A stretch of DNA of 64,000 nucleotides from Brachybacterium muris (GTDB lineage: Bacteria > Actinomycetota > Actinomycetes > Actinomycetales > Dermabacteraceae), in NCBI RefSeq assembly GCF_016907455.1, contig NZ_JAFBCB010000001.1, forward strand, positions 558,001 to 622,000. Reading direction: 5' to 3'. Within the stretch, counting starts at the first letter, position 1. Every line of letters begins with the position of its first letter. The translations under genes were made by a program, and so were the position numbers. Positions 34,239 to 44,337 of the stretch are shown here, piece by piece. A model generated the notes under the pieces. The model did not search any database, was not told the DNA's origin, and was given only the letters and a program-made list of their open reading frames with translations.

Positions 34239-35585
34239 ATGACCAGCAACGCCGCGTCACCGGCACCGGAGCGGGAACCGGGGGACCATCGGCCTGGGTC
34301 CCGGCCGGTGCCCACCTCGACCAGCCCCATCGGGGTGGCCGACTCCCTCACCATCCGCTCCGAGGCGGCGGCCGCGGTGGGCAGCGAGCTGCTGGCCGGT
34401 GGCATGGCGTCCTACCGGGTGAAGGTGGCGATGAGCCGCACCGCCCGTGCCCTCGGCCTGGACTCCTTCACCTCGATCGTCACCTACACCGACATCACCG
34501 CCACGGCCACCCTGAACGGCCGCTACCGCACTCGCATCACCCAGCCGAAGCACGTGGGTGTGGACGTGGACCGCCTGTACCGCACCCAACGCTACGTGGA
34601 GTCCCTGCCCCCGCGCGGTGCCACCGCGGCCGACGTGTTCGAGGCCCTGGCCCGGATCAACGCTCGTGGCTCGCTGTACTCCCGCCCGGTGAACGCTCTT
34701 GCCGCCGGCATCGCCTGCGCGGCCTTCGCCTTCCTTAACCAGGCCGGCCTCATCGAGATCCTGGCGGTGCTGCTGGCCGCCACCGTGGGGCAGGCCGTAC
34801 GGCGGGTGTTCCAGCTGCGCCAGTGGAACCATCTGCTGGTCACCGTGATCGCCGCGGTGGTGACGGCGAGCCTGTACCTCACCGTGGTGGGTATCCCTGC
34901 GCAGCTGGGCTGGATCGGGCCGGGGAACCTCGGCGGGTTCATGGCCTCGGTGCTGTTCCTGGTGCCGGGCTTCCCGATGATCACCGGGATCCTGGACCTG
35001 GTGCGATCGGACTTCTCCGCGGGGATGGCCAGGCTCACCTACGCGGCGATGATCATCCTGGGCGCTGCGGCGTCCATCTGGACGGTGAGCGTGGCCGCCG
35101 GGGTGGAGACGCACCCCGCCACCCCGCTGGGACTGCCGTTCGAGCTGGAGCTGCCGTTGAGGGCCCTGGCCACGTTCATCGGTGTGCTGGGCTTCGCGAT
35201 CATCTTCAACTCCCCGTGGAAGATCGCGGTGGCCGCTGCGACGGTGTCCACGGTGGCCAACTCCCTGCGCTTCCTGATGACCGAAGGCGGGATCCCCGTG
35301 CAGCTGGCCACCCTCGCGGCCACGGTGCTGGTGGGGGTGGCCGCGTACGTGATCGCCCGGATCAGGCACGTGCCACGCATCTCGATCTCCGTGCCGGCGG
35401 TGGTGATCATGATCCCCGGCTACGCGATGTACAGCGGGTTCGCGACGCTCAATGCGGGGGAGCTGGCCGGCAGCGTGCTGCTGCTGCAGGAGGCGGTGCA
35501 GACGGTGCTGGCCGCTGCGTTCGGTCTGGCCCTGGCACACCTGGCCACCTCACCAGCATGGCGACGGGTGCACCAGCCCACGTGA
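34239..35585 (+). CDS. ThrE-type threonine/serine exporter
   Basis: 448 residues. An N-terminal soluble DUF1212/ThrE domain (ELLAGGMASYRVKVAMSRTA, RVFEALARINARG-like text) is followed by about ten hydrophobic segments in two blocks, ending with the ThrE_2-like C-terminal membrane part (SISVPAVVIMIPGYAMYSGF). Members export threonine and serine in Corynebacterium. TAGGCT lies 6 bases before the ATG and no ribosome site is visible, so it is probably leaderless. It is divergent from the defence operon with only 74 bases between. Confidence 0.82.
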   Translation: MTSNAASPAPEREPGDHRPGSRPVPTSTSPIGVADSLTIRSEAAAAVGSELLAGGMASYRVKVAMSRTARALGLDSFTSIVTYTDITATATLNGRYRTRITQPKHVGVDVDRLYRTQRYVESLPPRGATAADVFEALARINARGSLYSRPVNALAAGIACAAFAFLNQAGLIEILAVLLAATVGQAVRRVFQLRQWNHLLVTVIAAVVTASLYLTVVGIPAQLGWIGPGNLGGFMASVLFLVPGFPMITGILDLVRSDFSAGMARLTYAAMIILGAAASIWTVSVAAGVETHPATPLGLPFELELPLRALATFIGVLGFAIIFNSPWKIAVAAATVSTVANSLRFLMTEGGIPVQLATLAATVLVGVAAYVIARIRHVPRISISVPAVVIMIPGYAMYSGFATLNAGELAGSVLLLQEAVQTVLAAAFGLALAHLATSPAWRRVHQPT

Positions 35586-35610
35586 GTCCACAGCCGCACG
35601 GCTGATGGAT

Positions 35611-35647
35611 GTCCTGCTCGCCGTCCGTTCCGGCGCTGAGCAGGGAC
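35611..35647. terminator. possible bidirectional terminator between thrE-like and pit
   Basis: GTCCTGCTC (35611-35619) pairs with GAGCAGGGAC (35638-35647) apart from one bulged base. It lies between two convergent genes. Confidence 0.35.
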
Positions 35648-35656
35648 GCCAGATGA

Positions 35657-37324
35657 TCAGGCCAGGAACAGCGCGCGCAGCAGCAGCACGGTCACGGCGC
35701 CGATACCCGCCGCGGCAGGCAGGGTGATGATCCAGGCCAGGAAGATGGGCCGCATCAGCTTCCAGTTCGCTGCCCGGTTCACGATGCCCACACCGAGCAC
35801 TGCACCGATCAGGATGTGCGTGGAGGAGACCGGGAGGCCCAGCACGGAGGCCAGCAGCACCGTGGCCGCTGCGGCCAGTTCGGCAGCGAACCCGGAGGAG
35901 GGGTGCATCGAGGTCAGCCCCGTCCCGACGGTGTGGATCACCTTGCGTCCCACGAACCACAGACCGGCGATGAGAGCCACCCCAAACGCGATCAGCACAG
36001 CCATGGGCACCGCGGCCTCCTGACTGACGGTCCCGGTGCGCAGCACATCGAGTACCGCAGCGAACGGGCCCACCGCGTTGGCGATGTCGTTCGCACCGTG
36101 GCTGAACGCGAAGGCGCAGGCGGTGAACACCTGCAGCCAGCTGAACATGATGAAGGTGGCGCGGGAGATGGTCTGCTTGCGCAGGGCGCGGGCGAAAACC
36201 GTGGTGGCCATCCACACGCCGACCGCCAGCATGATCAGCATGACCCCGGCGCGCCAGAGAGTGAACTCCAGGCCCACGTTGCCCAGACCCTTGAACATCA
36301 GCATGGCGGCGATCACCACCGCGGCGCCCGCCGCGAGCGGGGGGACCCGCTTCTCCAGGGCGTGGTAGGCGGCCTTGCGCTCCACGTTGCGGGCGGCCTT
36401 GCGCTCCTTCTTGCTCAGCTGGCCGGCCTGCTCCACCAGTTCCGCGCCGGGGCTGCCCGGGCGGCGGTCCAGCTCGGCGGACTCGGCGAATGCGGACTGC
36501 TGCAGTTCGGTGACGCGCTCGTAGCCGGGGACGTGGCGGGACTCGTCCTCGGACGCGTCGTTGTCGTCGTCCTCGTCGTCGTCCTCATCGAATCCGCGTG
36601 AGCCCAGGGCGATCGCCCTGGCCGCCGGGGCCAGGATGCGGCGCTTGATCGCACCGAACAGCAGGTACGCCGCGATCCCGCCGAGCAGCGGGGAGAGCAC
36701 CCAGGAGACCGCGATCTGCCCGATCTCGCCCCACTGCACCATCGCCAGACCGCCGGTCCCGGTGACCAGGCCGGTGGTCACAGCTGCGCCCACGATGCCG
36801 CCGATGATCGCGTGGGTGGTCGAGACCGGCCAGCCCATCCGGGTGGCCAGTAGTAGCCACACCGCAGCTCCCAGTAGGGCCGACATCATGATGTAGGCGA
36901 AGGCTGGTGCATCGGACTGCAGGCCACCGAGGTCCACGATGCCGCTGCGCACCGTCTCGGTGACCGAGCCGCCGGCGAGCACTGCACCGGAGACCTCGAA
37001 CACGGCCGCCACCACGAGGGCCTGCTTCATGGTGAGGGTGCCGGCGCCCACGCTCGTGCCGAAGGAGTTGGCGACGTCGTTGCCGCCGATGTTGAACGCC
37101 ATGAACAGGCCGAAGGCGATCGCGAGGATCAGGATGAAGCTGTTCACCCCGGTGCCGGTGTGGGTGAACGCCCAGATGGTGAAGGCAACAGCCGTGGCGA
37201 CCAGAATCAGCCCGGCACCGAGGTGCCAGTTCCGGTCGGGGCCGAGTGCGCCGTACTGAGCCGGCGCGGCCCTGCCCGAAACAGCCGGGCGATCGCTGGA
37301 GCCCGGCTCGTGGGTGCGTGGCAT
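35657..37324 (-). CDS. pit: low-affinity inorganic phosphate transporter (PiT/PHO4 family)
   Basis: 555 residues. Two PHO4 repeats carry the family signature GGNDVANSFGTSVGAGTLT (N-terminal) and SHGANDIANAVGPFA (C-terminal). They are joined by a long cytoplasmic loop containing an almost uninterrupted acidic run of Asp and Glu (residues about 242-258) and a charged KKERKAARNVERKAA segment. It imports phosphate, usually as a metal-phosphate complex with a cation gradient. A PHO-box-like repeat and -10 box lie upstream at 37403-37446. The ATG at 37324 follows GGAGAGGGGAGG-like text. Confidence 0.9.
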   Translation of the reverse strand: MPRTHEPGSSDRPAVSGRAAPAQYGALGPDRNWHLGAGLILVATAVAFTIWAFTHTGTGVNSFILILAIAFGLFMAFNIGGNDVANSFGTSVGAGTLTMKQALVVAAVFEVSGAVLAGGSVTETVRSGIVDLGGLQSDAPAFAYIMMSALLGAAVWLLLATRMGWPVSTTHAIIGGIVGAAVTTGLVTGTGGLAMVQWGEIGQIAVSWVLSPLLGGIAAYLLFGAIKRRILAPAARAIALGSRGFDEDDDEDDDNDASEDESRHVPGYERVTELQQSAFAESAELDRRPGSPGAELVEQAGQLSKKERKAARNVERKAAYHALEKRVPPLAAGAAVVIAAMLMFKGLGNVGLEFTLWRAGVMLIMLAVGVWMATTVFARALRKQTISRATFIMFSWLQVFTACAFAFSHGANDIANAVGPFAAVLDVLRTGTVSQEAAVPMAVLIAFGVALIAGLWFVGRKVIHTVGTGLTSMHPSSGFAAELAAAATVLLASVLGLPVSSTHILIGAVLGVGIVNRAANWKLMRPIFLAWIITLPAAAGIGAVTVLLLRALFLA

Positions 37325-37402
37325 CGTCGTGGTTCCCGAGGGTGGAGAGGGGAGGATCCGCGGGTCACGTGCACACCCATGATTCCTGGCGAGGACGTGC
37401 TC

Positions 37403-37446
37403 ACTCTAGGACGTCAACAACGCCGGGGTGAACCTTGCGTGAATAC
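37403..37446 (-). promoter_or_regulatory. pit promoter with PHO-box-like direct repeats
   Basis: On the minus strand TTCAC occurs twice at an 11-base period (complement of 37439-37443 and 37428-37432), as ATTCACGCAAG and GTTCACCCCGG. The second unit overlaps the expected -35 position, 17 bases before the -10 TAGAGT (complement of 37403-37408). This is how PhoP boxes are placed in actinobacteria. Regulation by phosphate is inferred. Confidence 0.5.
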
Positions 37447-37458
37447 AGAGAACGACAT

Positions 37459-37491
37459 CACGTGCACGCGCTCGGAGCACACGTGCACGCG
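37459..37491. repeat. 12-base direct repeat, 21-base spacing, upstream of pit
   Basis: CACGTGCACGCG occurs at 37459-37470 and 37480-37491, exactly two helical turns apart. A third, shorter CACGTGCAC lies at 37366-37374 in the pit leader. It could be a regulator-binding site. Confidence 0.45.
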
Positions 37492-37508
37492 CACAGCCTC
37501 AGGGGCAC

Positions 37509-37532
37509 AACGCGGGACAGGAGTCCCGCGTT
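37509..37532 (-). terminator. terminator of the VOC-family gene
   Basis: A perfect 10-bp stem AACGCGGGAC (37509-37518) and its complement (37523-37532) with loop AGGA, 17 bases after the stop at 37549. Confidence 0.7.
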
Positions 37533-37548
37533 CCGTGGTCGAGCGTGG

Positions 37549-38007
37549 TCAGCGGTCGGTCGAGGACGAGTCGTCCGCCGAGGTCGTGGCCGGTGCGAGA
37601 TCGCCCGACTGCTGGTGCTCGAAGCCGATCAGCCACAGCAGGCCGTAGCGGTCCCGCACCTGCCCGTCCGAGGCGCCCCAGGGCCTGCGCTGCAGCTCGT
37701 CGACGACGGTGCCCTCGGAAGCCAGCCGCGCGTACCAGCGGCGCAGCACGGCAGGCTCAGCGGCGCCCAGCAGTGCGAACATCAGACCGTCGGTGCGCAG
37801 CTGCGGGTCTCCTTCGACGGCGTCGGCCGCGTAGAGGGAGACGGGGCCGGTCAGCACACCGTGCGCGATCGCGGCACCGGGGCCGTCGTCCCGGCCGAAG
37901 TCGGCGAAGGTGTGCAGGGTGAGCTCACCGCCGAACACCTCCGCGTAGAAACCCAGGGCTTCGCGCGCGGTGCCGGGGAAATGGAGGTACGGGGTGGGTG
38001 AGGTCAT
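37549..38007 (-). CDS. VOC-family (glyoxalase/PhnB-like) protein
   Basis: 152 residues. TPYLHFPGTAREALGFYAEVFGG and PVSLYAADAVEGDPQLRTDG fit the PhnB/YjdN-like subfamily of vicinal oxygen chelate proteins, usually annotated as glyoxalase or 3-demethylubiquinone-like; the true substrate is unknown. WGASDGQVRDRYGLLWLIGF is the family's end. TACAGT lies 6 bases before the ATG at 38007, so it is probably leaderless. It is divergent from guaB. Confidence 0.82.
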   Translation of the reverse strand: MTSPTPYLHFPGTAREALGFYAEVFGGELTLHTFADFGRDDGPGAAIAHGVLTGPVSLYAADAVEGDPQLRTDGLMFALLGAAEPAVLRRWYARLASEGTVVDELQRRPWGASDGQVRDRYGLLWLIGFEHQQSGDLAPATTSADDSSSTDR

Positions 38008-38094
38008 GGATCGACTGTAGGCCCTGCACAGGAACAGGGCACGTGTCAGGGACCACGGTCCCGCGGGGTGATACCTCCGCGACGGCATGGGTAG

Positions 38095-39603
<1,509 letters not shown>

Positions 39604-39703
39604 TCAGGACGGTGCGGGGGCCTGGCACCGTTGCGCCCGGCACTGCCACATCCGCAACCGGTCCCGCCGCGAACGCTGCCACGACCGCCAGGACCGGGAA
39701 CCG

Positions 39704-40045
39704 ATGGGACGCATCTCGCTGATCCTGGGCCTGGTGTCCCTGCTCGGCGGCGGGATCGTCGCCGGGCTGATCGGATCCACCATCGCCCAGCAGCAGGCCG
39801 AGGCCGGCCGCTTCCTGAGCGACACCCCCGAGGGCTATCAGACCCTGGTGACCCTGGGAATGGGGTCCTTCCTGCTGTGGTCGCTGATCGCGCTCGTGGC
39901 ACTGGTCACCGGCATCGTCGCGCTGGTGCGCAAGGAGCGACTGGGCGGTGCATTGACCGGCATCCTGACCGGGCTGTTCGCCCCCGCCGTGTGGTTCGCG
40001 GCGTTCGCGATCCCGGCAGTGCTGATCGCCTCCTCGCTCAGCTGA
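39704..40045 (+). CDS. small three-span membrane protein
   Basis: About 113 residues from ATG 39704. Hydrophobic segments: ISLILGLVSLLGGGIVAGLI, LGMGSFLLWSLIALVALVTG, and TGLFAPAVWFAAFAIPAVLI. It resembles the general class of DUF4190-like small membrane proteins but is not assigned. The frame extends upstream to overlap guaB, but that part is Arg-rich and unlikely to be coding. Confidence 0.55.
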   Translation: MGRISLILGLVSLLGGGIVAGLIGSTIAQQQAEAGRFLSDTPEGYQTLVTLGMGSFLLWSLIALVALVTGIVALVRKERLGGALTGILTGLFAPAVWFAAFAIPAVLIASSLS

Positions 40046-40060
40046 CCCCTCGACCGTATG

Positions 40061-40089
40061 AGGCCGGCCGGCCCGAGATGGGCCGGCCT
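40061..40089 (+). terminator. intrinsic terminator
   Basis: AGGCCGGCC (40061-40069) pairs perfectly with 40081-40089, 11-base loop, 16 bases after the preceding stop. Confidence 0.65.
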
Positions 40090-40166
40090 CCCTCCCCAGC
40101 GCGGCTTCGTCCACAGCGGCCGGCACCGCGGCCCGGGATGTCAGCCCCGGCCCCTACCCTGGGACC

Positions 40167-40889
40167 ATGACCGCCACGGAGACCACCACCGCCTGGACCC
40201 AGCGCCCCCTGCTCGGCTTCGATACCGAGACCACCGGCACGGATGTGGCCCGGGATCGCATCGTCACTGTGGCCCTGGTGCACTCCGTGGCCCCGGGCCG
40301 CTTGGGGGAGACGGTCGCCACCTGGCTGATCGACCCGGAGATGGAGATTCCCGAGGGTGCGCAGCGGGTGCACGGCATCTCCACCGAGCACGCCCGCGCC
40401 CACGGAATGAAGGCCGCGGAGGCATTGGAGGAGGTCGCCTCGATGCTGGCCGAGGCGCTGGCGAAGGATGTGCCCATCGTCGCCTTCAACGGCAGCTTTG
40501 ACCTGGCGATCCTGGAGAACGAACTGCGGCGCCTGGGCCTGCCCACCCTCACCGACCGGGTGGGCCACGTGATCGCCCCGGTGATCGACCCGCTGGTGGT
40601 GGACCGCGGGGTGGACCGGTTCCGCAAGGGCAAGCGCACCCTCACCGACCTGCTCGCCCATTACGGCATCCAGCAGGATGGCCGCCTGCACACCGCCGAC
40701 GTGGACGTCTCTGCCACCCTGGACGTCCTGCGGGCGATCGTCACGGCTCACCCACAGGTGGGTGCCTCCAGCCTGGAGGACCTGCACCAGCAGCAGATCA
40801 CCTGGCACCGCTCCTGGGCCGAGAACTTCAACGAGTTCCTCAAGAAGAAGGGCCGGAATCCTGACGTGAGTCTCGACTGGCCTCTCTGA
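40167..40889 (+). CDS. DEDDh 3'-5' exonuclease (DnaQ/PolIII epsilon-like)
   Basis: 240 residues. The exonuclease motifs are LLGFDTETTGTD (Exo I, Asp and Glu), VAFNGSFDLAILENEL (Exo II) and HTADVDVSATLDVL (Exo III, His and Asp), so it is a complete DEDDh enzyme. It could be a proofreading-like subunit or an independent repair/RNA nuclease. TACCCT lies 6 bases before the ATG. Its last 50 bases overlap the end of the convergent gene on the other strand. Confidence 0.87.
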   Translation: MTATETTTAWTQRPLLGFDTETTGTDVARDRIVTVALVHSVAPGRLGETVATWLIDPEMEIPEGAQRVHGISTEHARAHGMKAAEALEEVASMLAEALAKDVPIVAFNGSFDLAILENELRRLGLPTLTDRVGHVIAPVIDPLVVDRGVDRFRKGKRTLTDLLAHYGIQQDGRLHTADVDVSATLDVLRAIVTAHPQVGASSLEDLHQQQITWHRSWAENFNEFLKKKGRNPDVSLDWPL

Positions 40890-41502
40890 TCCGGCCCAGC
40901 GGGTCGCTCAAGCGGCGCTCACGCGCCTGCTTCTGCAGTCTCTCGTCGTGCTCGACGTGCTGCTGCCACCGATCAGTGGTCCACCGGCCCAGCGCCATCC
41001 CGAGCAATCCGGTCACAGCACCCGCCACGATCATCGAGAAGCCCGGTTCCAGACCCGAGATGCCACCGTCGAGCGCGGACCACATGCCCAGCGCTCCCAT
41101 CAGCAGCAGCGAGCCGCCCACGCCGGCCACCCAGGTCGCGTGCATCGAATGGGCGCCCATCACCCGCCGGGACGGCACCCCGTCCTGCGCCTCGACATCC
41201 CAGCGGGCGGCCGCGAGACTCATCTGCGCCAGCCGACCCAGCGAGTAGCCGCCGGCCAGCAGGGCCAGGTAGAACAGCAGCGGCACCAGGTATCCGGGCC
41301 CGCGCGCATCGGCCGCGGTGCCGAAGGCCTCGACCGCCGCCGGGATCGCCAGCACCAGCCCCACCACCGAGGGCACCGCCGCCCACACCGGGGAGAGCGG
41401 GCCCACCCGGGCCCCCGTCCCCGCTCCCTTGGCCCGACCACGAGCCCGTGCCGGGCGGACGCCGTCGGCGGAGTCCCCGGGGATGCGGTCGCTGTCGTCC
41501 AT
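40840..41502 (-). CDS. four-span membrane protein, unknown function
   Basis: 220 residues. An Arg-rich N-terminus of about 35 residues, four hydrophobic segments (VWAAVPSVVGLVLAIPAAV; YLVPLLFYLALLAGGYSL; WVAGVGGSLLLMGALGMW; FSMIVAGAVTGLLGMALG), and a basic C-terminal tail (WQQHVEHDERLQKQARERRL). No family recognised. TACCGT lies 6 bases before the ATG. Confidence 0.62.
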   Translation of the reverse strand: MDDSDRIPGDSADGVRPARARGRAKGAGTGARVGPLSPVWAAVPSVVGLVLAIPAAVEAFGTAADARGPGYLVPLLFYLALLAGGYSLGRLAQMSLAAARWDVEAQDGVPSRRVMGAHSMHATWVAGVGGSLLLMGALGMWSALDGGISGLEPGFSMIVAGAVTGLLGMALGRWTTDRWQQHVEHDERLQKQARERRLSDPLGRIREASRDSRQDSGPSS

Positions 41503-41557
41503 GCCTCAACGGTAGTCGCCCAGGCCGCGGGGACGGCGCGAGGATAGACTCGCCCGT

Positions 41558-42670
41558 GTGATGAACGAGATCGAGATCGGCCGCAACAAGCGGGGACGAC
41601 GCAGCTACAGCCTCGACGACGTGGCGGTGGTGCCATCCCGCCGCACCAGGGACCCCGAGGACGTCTCCACCGCCTGGCAGATGGACGCCTACCACTTCGA
41701 CATCCCGATCTTCGGTGCCCCCATGGACTCCTCCATGTCCCCGGCCACCGCGATCGCCCTGGGCAAGCTCGGGGGCCTGGGCGTGCTGGACCTCGAGGGC
41801 CTGTGGACCCGCTACGAGGACCCCACCCGCTACTACGACCGCATCGCCGCCGCCGCGGACGACGACGTGGTCGAGCTGATGCGCGAGGTGTACTCCGAGC
41901 CGATCAAGCCCGAGCTGATCCGTGACCGGATCCGCGAACTGCGCGACGCCGGTGTCACCGCCGCCGGCTCCCTGTCGCCACAGCGCACCCAGGAGCACTG
42001 GAAGACGGTCGTGGATGCCGGGGTGGACCTGTTCTTCATCCGCGGCACCACCGTCTCGGCCGAGCACGTCTCCTCCGGTCGCGAGCCGCTGAACCTCAAG
42101 AGGTTCATCTACGAGCTGGACGTCCCGGTGATCGTGGGCGGCTGCGCCACGTACACCGCGGCCCTGCACCTGATGCGCACCGGTGCCGCCGGTGTGCTGG
42201 TGGGCTTCGGCGGCGGCGCCTCCCACACCACGCGCGAGACGCTGGGCATCTCGGTGCCGCTGGCCAGCGCCGTCGCTGATGTGGCAGGCGCCCGCCGCGA
42301 CTACATGGACGAGTCCGGTGGCCGCTACGTACACGTCATTGCCGATGGCGGCCTGGGTCACTCCGGTGACATGGTCAAGGCCATCGCCTGTGGCGCCGAC
42401 GGTCTGATGGTGGGTGCCGCCCTGGCCCGCGCCGAGGAGGCCCCCGGTCGCGGCTACCACTGGGGCAGCGAGGCCCACCACCCCACCCTCACCCGCGGGC
42501 ACCGGGTCGCGGTCGGCACCGCCGGCCCGCTCGAGCAGATCCTGTTCGGCCCGTCGGTCACGGCCGACGGCACCACCAACATGGTGGGCGCGCTGCGCCA
42601 CGCCATGGCGACCACCGGTTACCTGGACCTCAAGGAGTTCCAGCGCGTCGAGGTCGTCACCACCTTCTGA
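41558..42670 (+). CDS. guaB3: GuaB3 family IMP dehydrogenase-related protein
   Basis: 370 residues. EIEIGRNKRGRRSYSLDDVAVVPSRRTRDPE is the hallmark N-terminus of the actinobacterial/cyanobacterial GuaB3 family. No CBS domains. At the position of the IMPDH cysteine loop the text is VGFGGGASHTTRE, so the catalytic Cys is absent, which is normal for actinobacterial GuaB3. Its reaction is not settled from sequence. The GTG at 41558 is taken as start because TAGACT ends 7 bases before it; the adjacent ATG is an alternative. Confidence 0.9.
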   Translation: MMNEIEIGRNKRGRRSYSLDDVAVVPSRRTRDPEDVSTAWQMDAYHFDIPIFGAPMDSSMSPATAIALGKLGGLGVLDLEGLWTRYEDPTRYYDRIAAAADDDVVELMREVYSEPIKPELIRDRIRELRDAGVTAAGSLSPQRTQEHWKTVVDAGVDLFFIRGTTVSAEHVSSGREPLNLKRFIYELDVPVIVGGCATYTAALHLMRTGAAGVLVGFGGGASHTTRETLGISVPLASAVADVAGARRDYMDESGGRYVHVIADGGLGHSGDMVKAIACGADGLMVGAALARAEEAPGRGYHWGSEAHHPTLTRGHRVAVGTAGPLEQILFGPSVTADGTTNMVGALRHAMATTGYLDLKEFQRVEVVTTF

Positions 42671-42696
42671 GCCGGGATCGAGGACGGGGGACGGGG

Positions 42697-43671
42697 ATGG
42701 ACGGGTTCGGGTTCCTGCCGATCGTCGCGGCGATCTGGATCATCATCGTCGTGGCGAAGAAGCTGTCCGAGACGAGGGACGAGAAGAGCCGTCAGCAGGC
42801 CCTCGAACAGGCGAGGATCCGACGCCAGCAACGGCATCATGCACGTCGCCGCCGCGAGGCCGACGCCCGGAAGTTCGAGGCGAGACAGAACCGGCCCGCT
42901 CGTGAGCGCTCTGCGCGGGAGGACGACGAGTACTCGGCGCTGAGAGTGGCGATCGGGCGCAGCGAGAACCGCCGGGACGAGCGCGAGATCCTTCCCGGGG
43001 ACCCGGAGATGTGGGAGGACGACACGGTGTCCAACCTCTTCGACCGTCTCGCCGAGGCCGGCGCGGCCGGCGCGGCCGGGGTGGCCGGGGCGGCCGCCGC
43101 ATCGGCTGCGCTCCGCGACCAGGAACGAGACGACCTGGGGGAGCCCCACCACGGCGCCGGTGGCCAGGAGCAGCCCACACCCCGGCCGGAGCCTGAGCTG
43201 GCGCTGCCGCGGGAGCACGGCCGGCGACCGGGCCACCAGCCGGATCAGGACCTCGACAGGGGCCTGGACGCCACCGACGGCGCCGACGAGCCGGCGGCGC
43301 CGTACGAGTACAGGTCCTCGCTCACTGCGCCCTCCTCGTCGTCACCGTCGACCTCGTTCGAGTACACGACGACCTTCACCACCACGACGGCCTCCACACC
43401 GGGGGAGTCCTCTGTGACTCCGTCGGCTCCCGCCCATGCAGCGTCTCCGGCCACACCTGCCGAGGGGGCGTCCAGTTCGTCCTCGCTGTACTCCGTGGGT
43501 GACGTGTACACCCCCTCCGCCGTGTACCCTGGCTCGTACTCGGTGTACTCGGGCAGCGGGTCCGGTTCCTCATCCGCGGCCGGGACATCGGCGGAGGGCA
43601 CCACCGAGGACAGCGACGGGCCCGACGATGACAGCCCGGCCAAGGATGCGGACGCACCGTCCCAGCACTGA
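42697..43671 (+). CDS. membrane-anchored low-complexity protein
   Basis: 324 residues, no known family. An N-terminal span GFLPIVAAIWIIIVVAKKL is followed by a strongly charged coiled-coil-like stretch (residues 22-95, Arg/Glu/Gln-rich), an Ala/Gly repeat (EAGAAGAAGVAGAAAASAA, near 125-145), a Pro/Glu region, and a C-terminal 120 residues rich in Ser, Thr and Tyr with repeated Tyr-Ser-Val text. Possibly a coiled-coil anchor with a phosphorylatable tail, but no function is claimed. It starts 26 bases after guaB3. Confidence 0.55.
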   Translation: MDGFGFLPIVAAIWIIIVVAKKLSETRDEKSRQQALEQARIRRQQRHHARRRREADARKFEARQNRPARERSAREDDEYSALRVAIGRSENRRDEREILPGDPEMWEDDTVSNLFDRLAEAGAAGAAGVAGAAAASAALRDQERDDLGEPHHGAGGQEQPTPRPEPELALPREHGRRPGHQPDQDLDRGLDATDGADEPAAPYEYRSSLTAPSSSSPSTSFEYTTTFTTTTASTPGESSVTPSAPAHAASPATPAEGASSSSSLYSVGDVYTPSAVYPGSYSVYSGSGSGSSSAAGTSAEGTTEDSDGPDDDSPAKDADAPSQH

Positions 43672-43708
43672 CCCGCCAGACCCCTCGGCACCAGCGGCAG
43701 GAGTCCCT

Positions 43709-44272
43709 GTGCAGCACGACATCACTCTCACGCGCGGCCCTGTTCGCCTGCGCCCGCTCGTCCTCGGGGACGCTGCCGCTCTCCGCGCCCTGGTGGATGA
43801 GGGGATCTGGGCGGGAATGAGTTGCCCCCTGCCGCGCACCGACGCGGAGATGACCGCGCATCTGGCCGAGCTCACCGGGAGCCCGGCCCTGTACGGCTTC
43901 ACCGTGGAGCGCGACGGCACAGTGGTCGGTCGCACCGCCTTCTACGACCTGGTGCCAGGATTGCGCGTCGAGATCGGCCACACCTTCTACGCCCGTGATC
44001 AGTGGGGCAGCACCCTGAACCCCACGGTGAAGCTGCTGCTTCTGGACCATGCCTTCGCCGCCTTCTCCGTGGCACGGGTGGCACTTCGCTGCGACAGCCG
44101 CAACACCCGCTCACGCGGGGCGATCCAGCGGCTGGGGGCCACCTACGAGGGCACGCTGCGCCGGTTCCGTCGAGCGGCCGACGGCACCATCGCCGACGCC
44201 GCCTACTTCAGCATCATCGCTGAGGAGTACCCGGCGGTGCGGGAGGGCCTGCTCGGGCGTATCGACCAGTGA
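43709..44272 (+). CDS. GNAT-family N-acetyltransferase (RimJ/RimL-like)
   Basis: 187 residues. RPLVLGDAAALRALVDEGIW, the acetyl-CoA loop region VEIGHTFYARDQWGSTLNP, and RVALRCDSRNTRSRGAIQRLGATYEGTLRRF match the RimJ/RimL subfamily, which acetylates N-terminal or amino groups. GGCAGGAG precedes the GTG at 43709. Substrate unknown. Confidence 0.8.
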   Translation: MQHDITLTRGPVRLRPLVLGDAAALRALVDEGIWAGMSCPLPRTDAEMTAHLAELTGSPALYGFTVERDGTVVGRTAFYDLVPGLRVEIGHTFYARDQWGSTLNPTVKLLLLDHAFAAFSVARVALRCDSRNTRSRGAIQRLGATYEGTLRRFRRAADGTIADAAYFSIIAEEYPAVREGLLGRIDQ

Positions 44273-44337
44273 CGCTGGAGCGACGGATGACGTGACAGCG
44301 GCAGGTGATGAGTCACCCACGTGCCCGCTGCCCGGCG

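Noticed and set aside
41558-42670. Second functional IMP dehydrogenase
   Set aside because: The catalytic cysteine loop of IMPDH is replaced (GGGASHTTR) and CBS domains are missing. This is typical GuaB3, so guaB at 38104 is taken as the classical enzyme.
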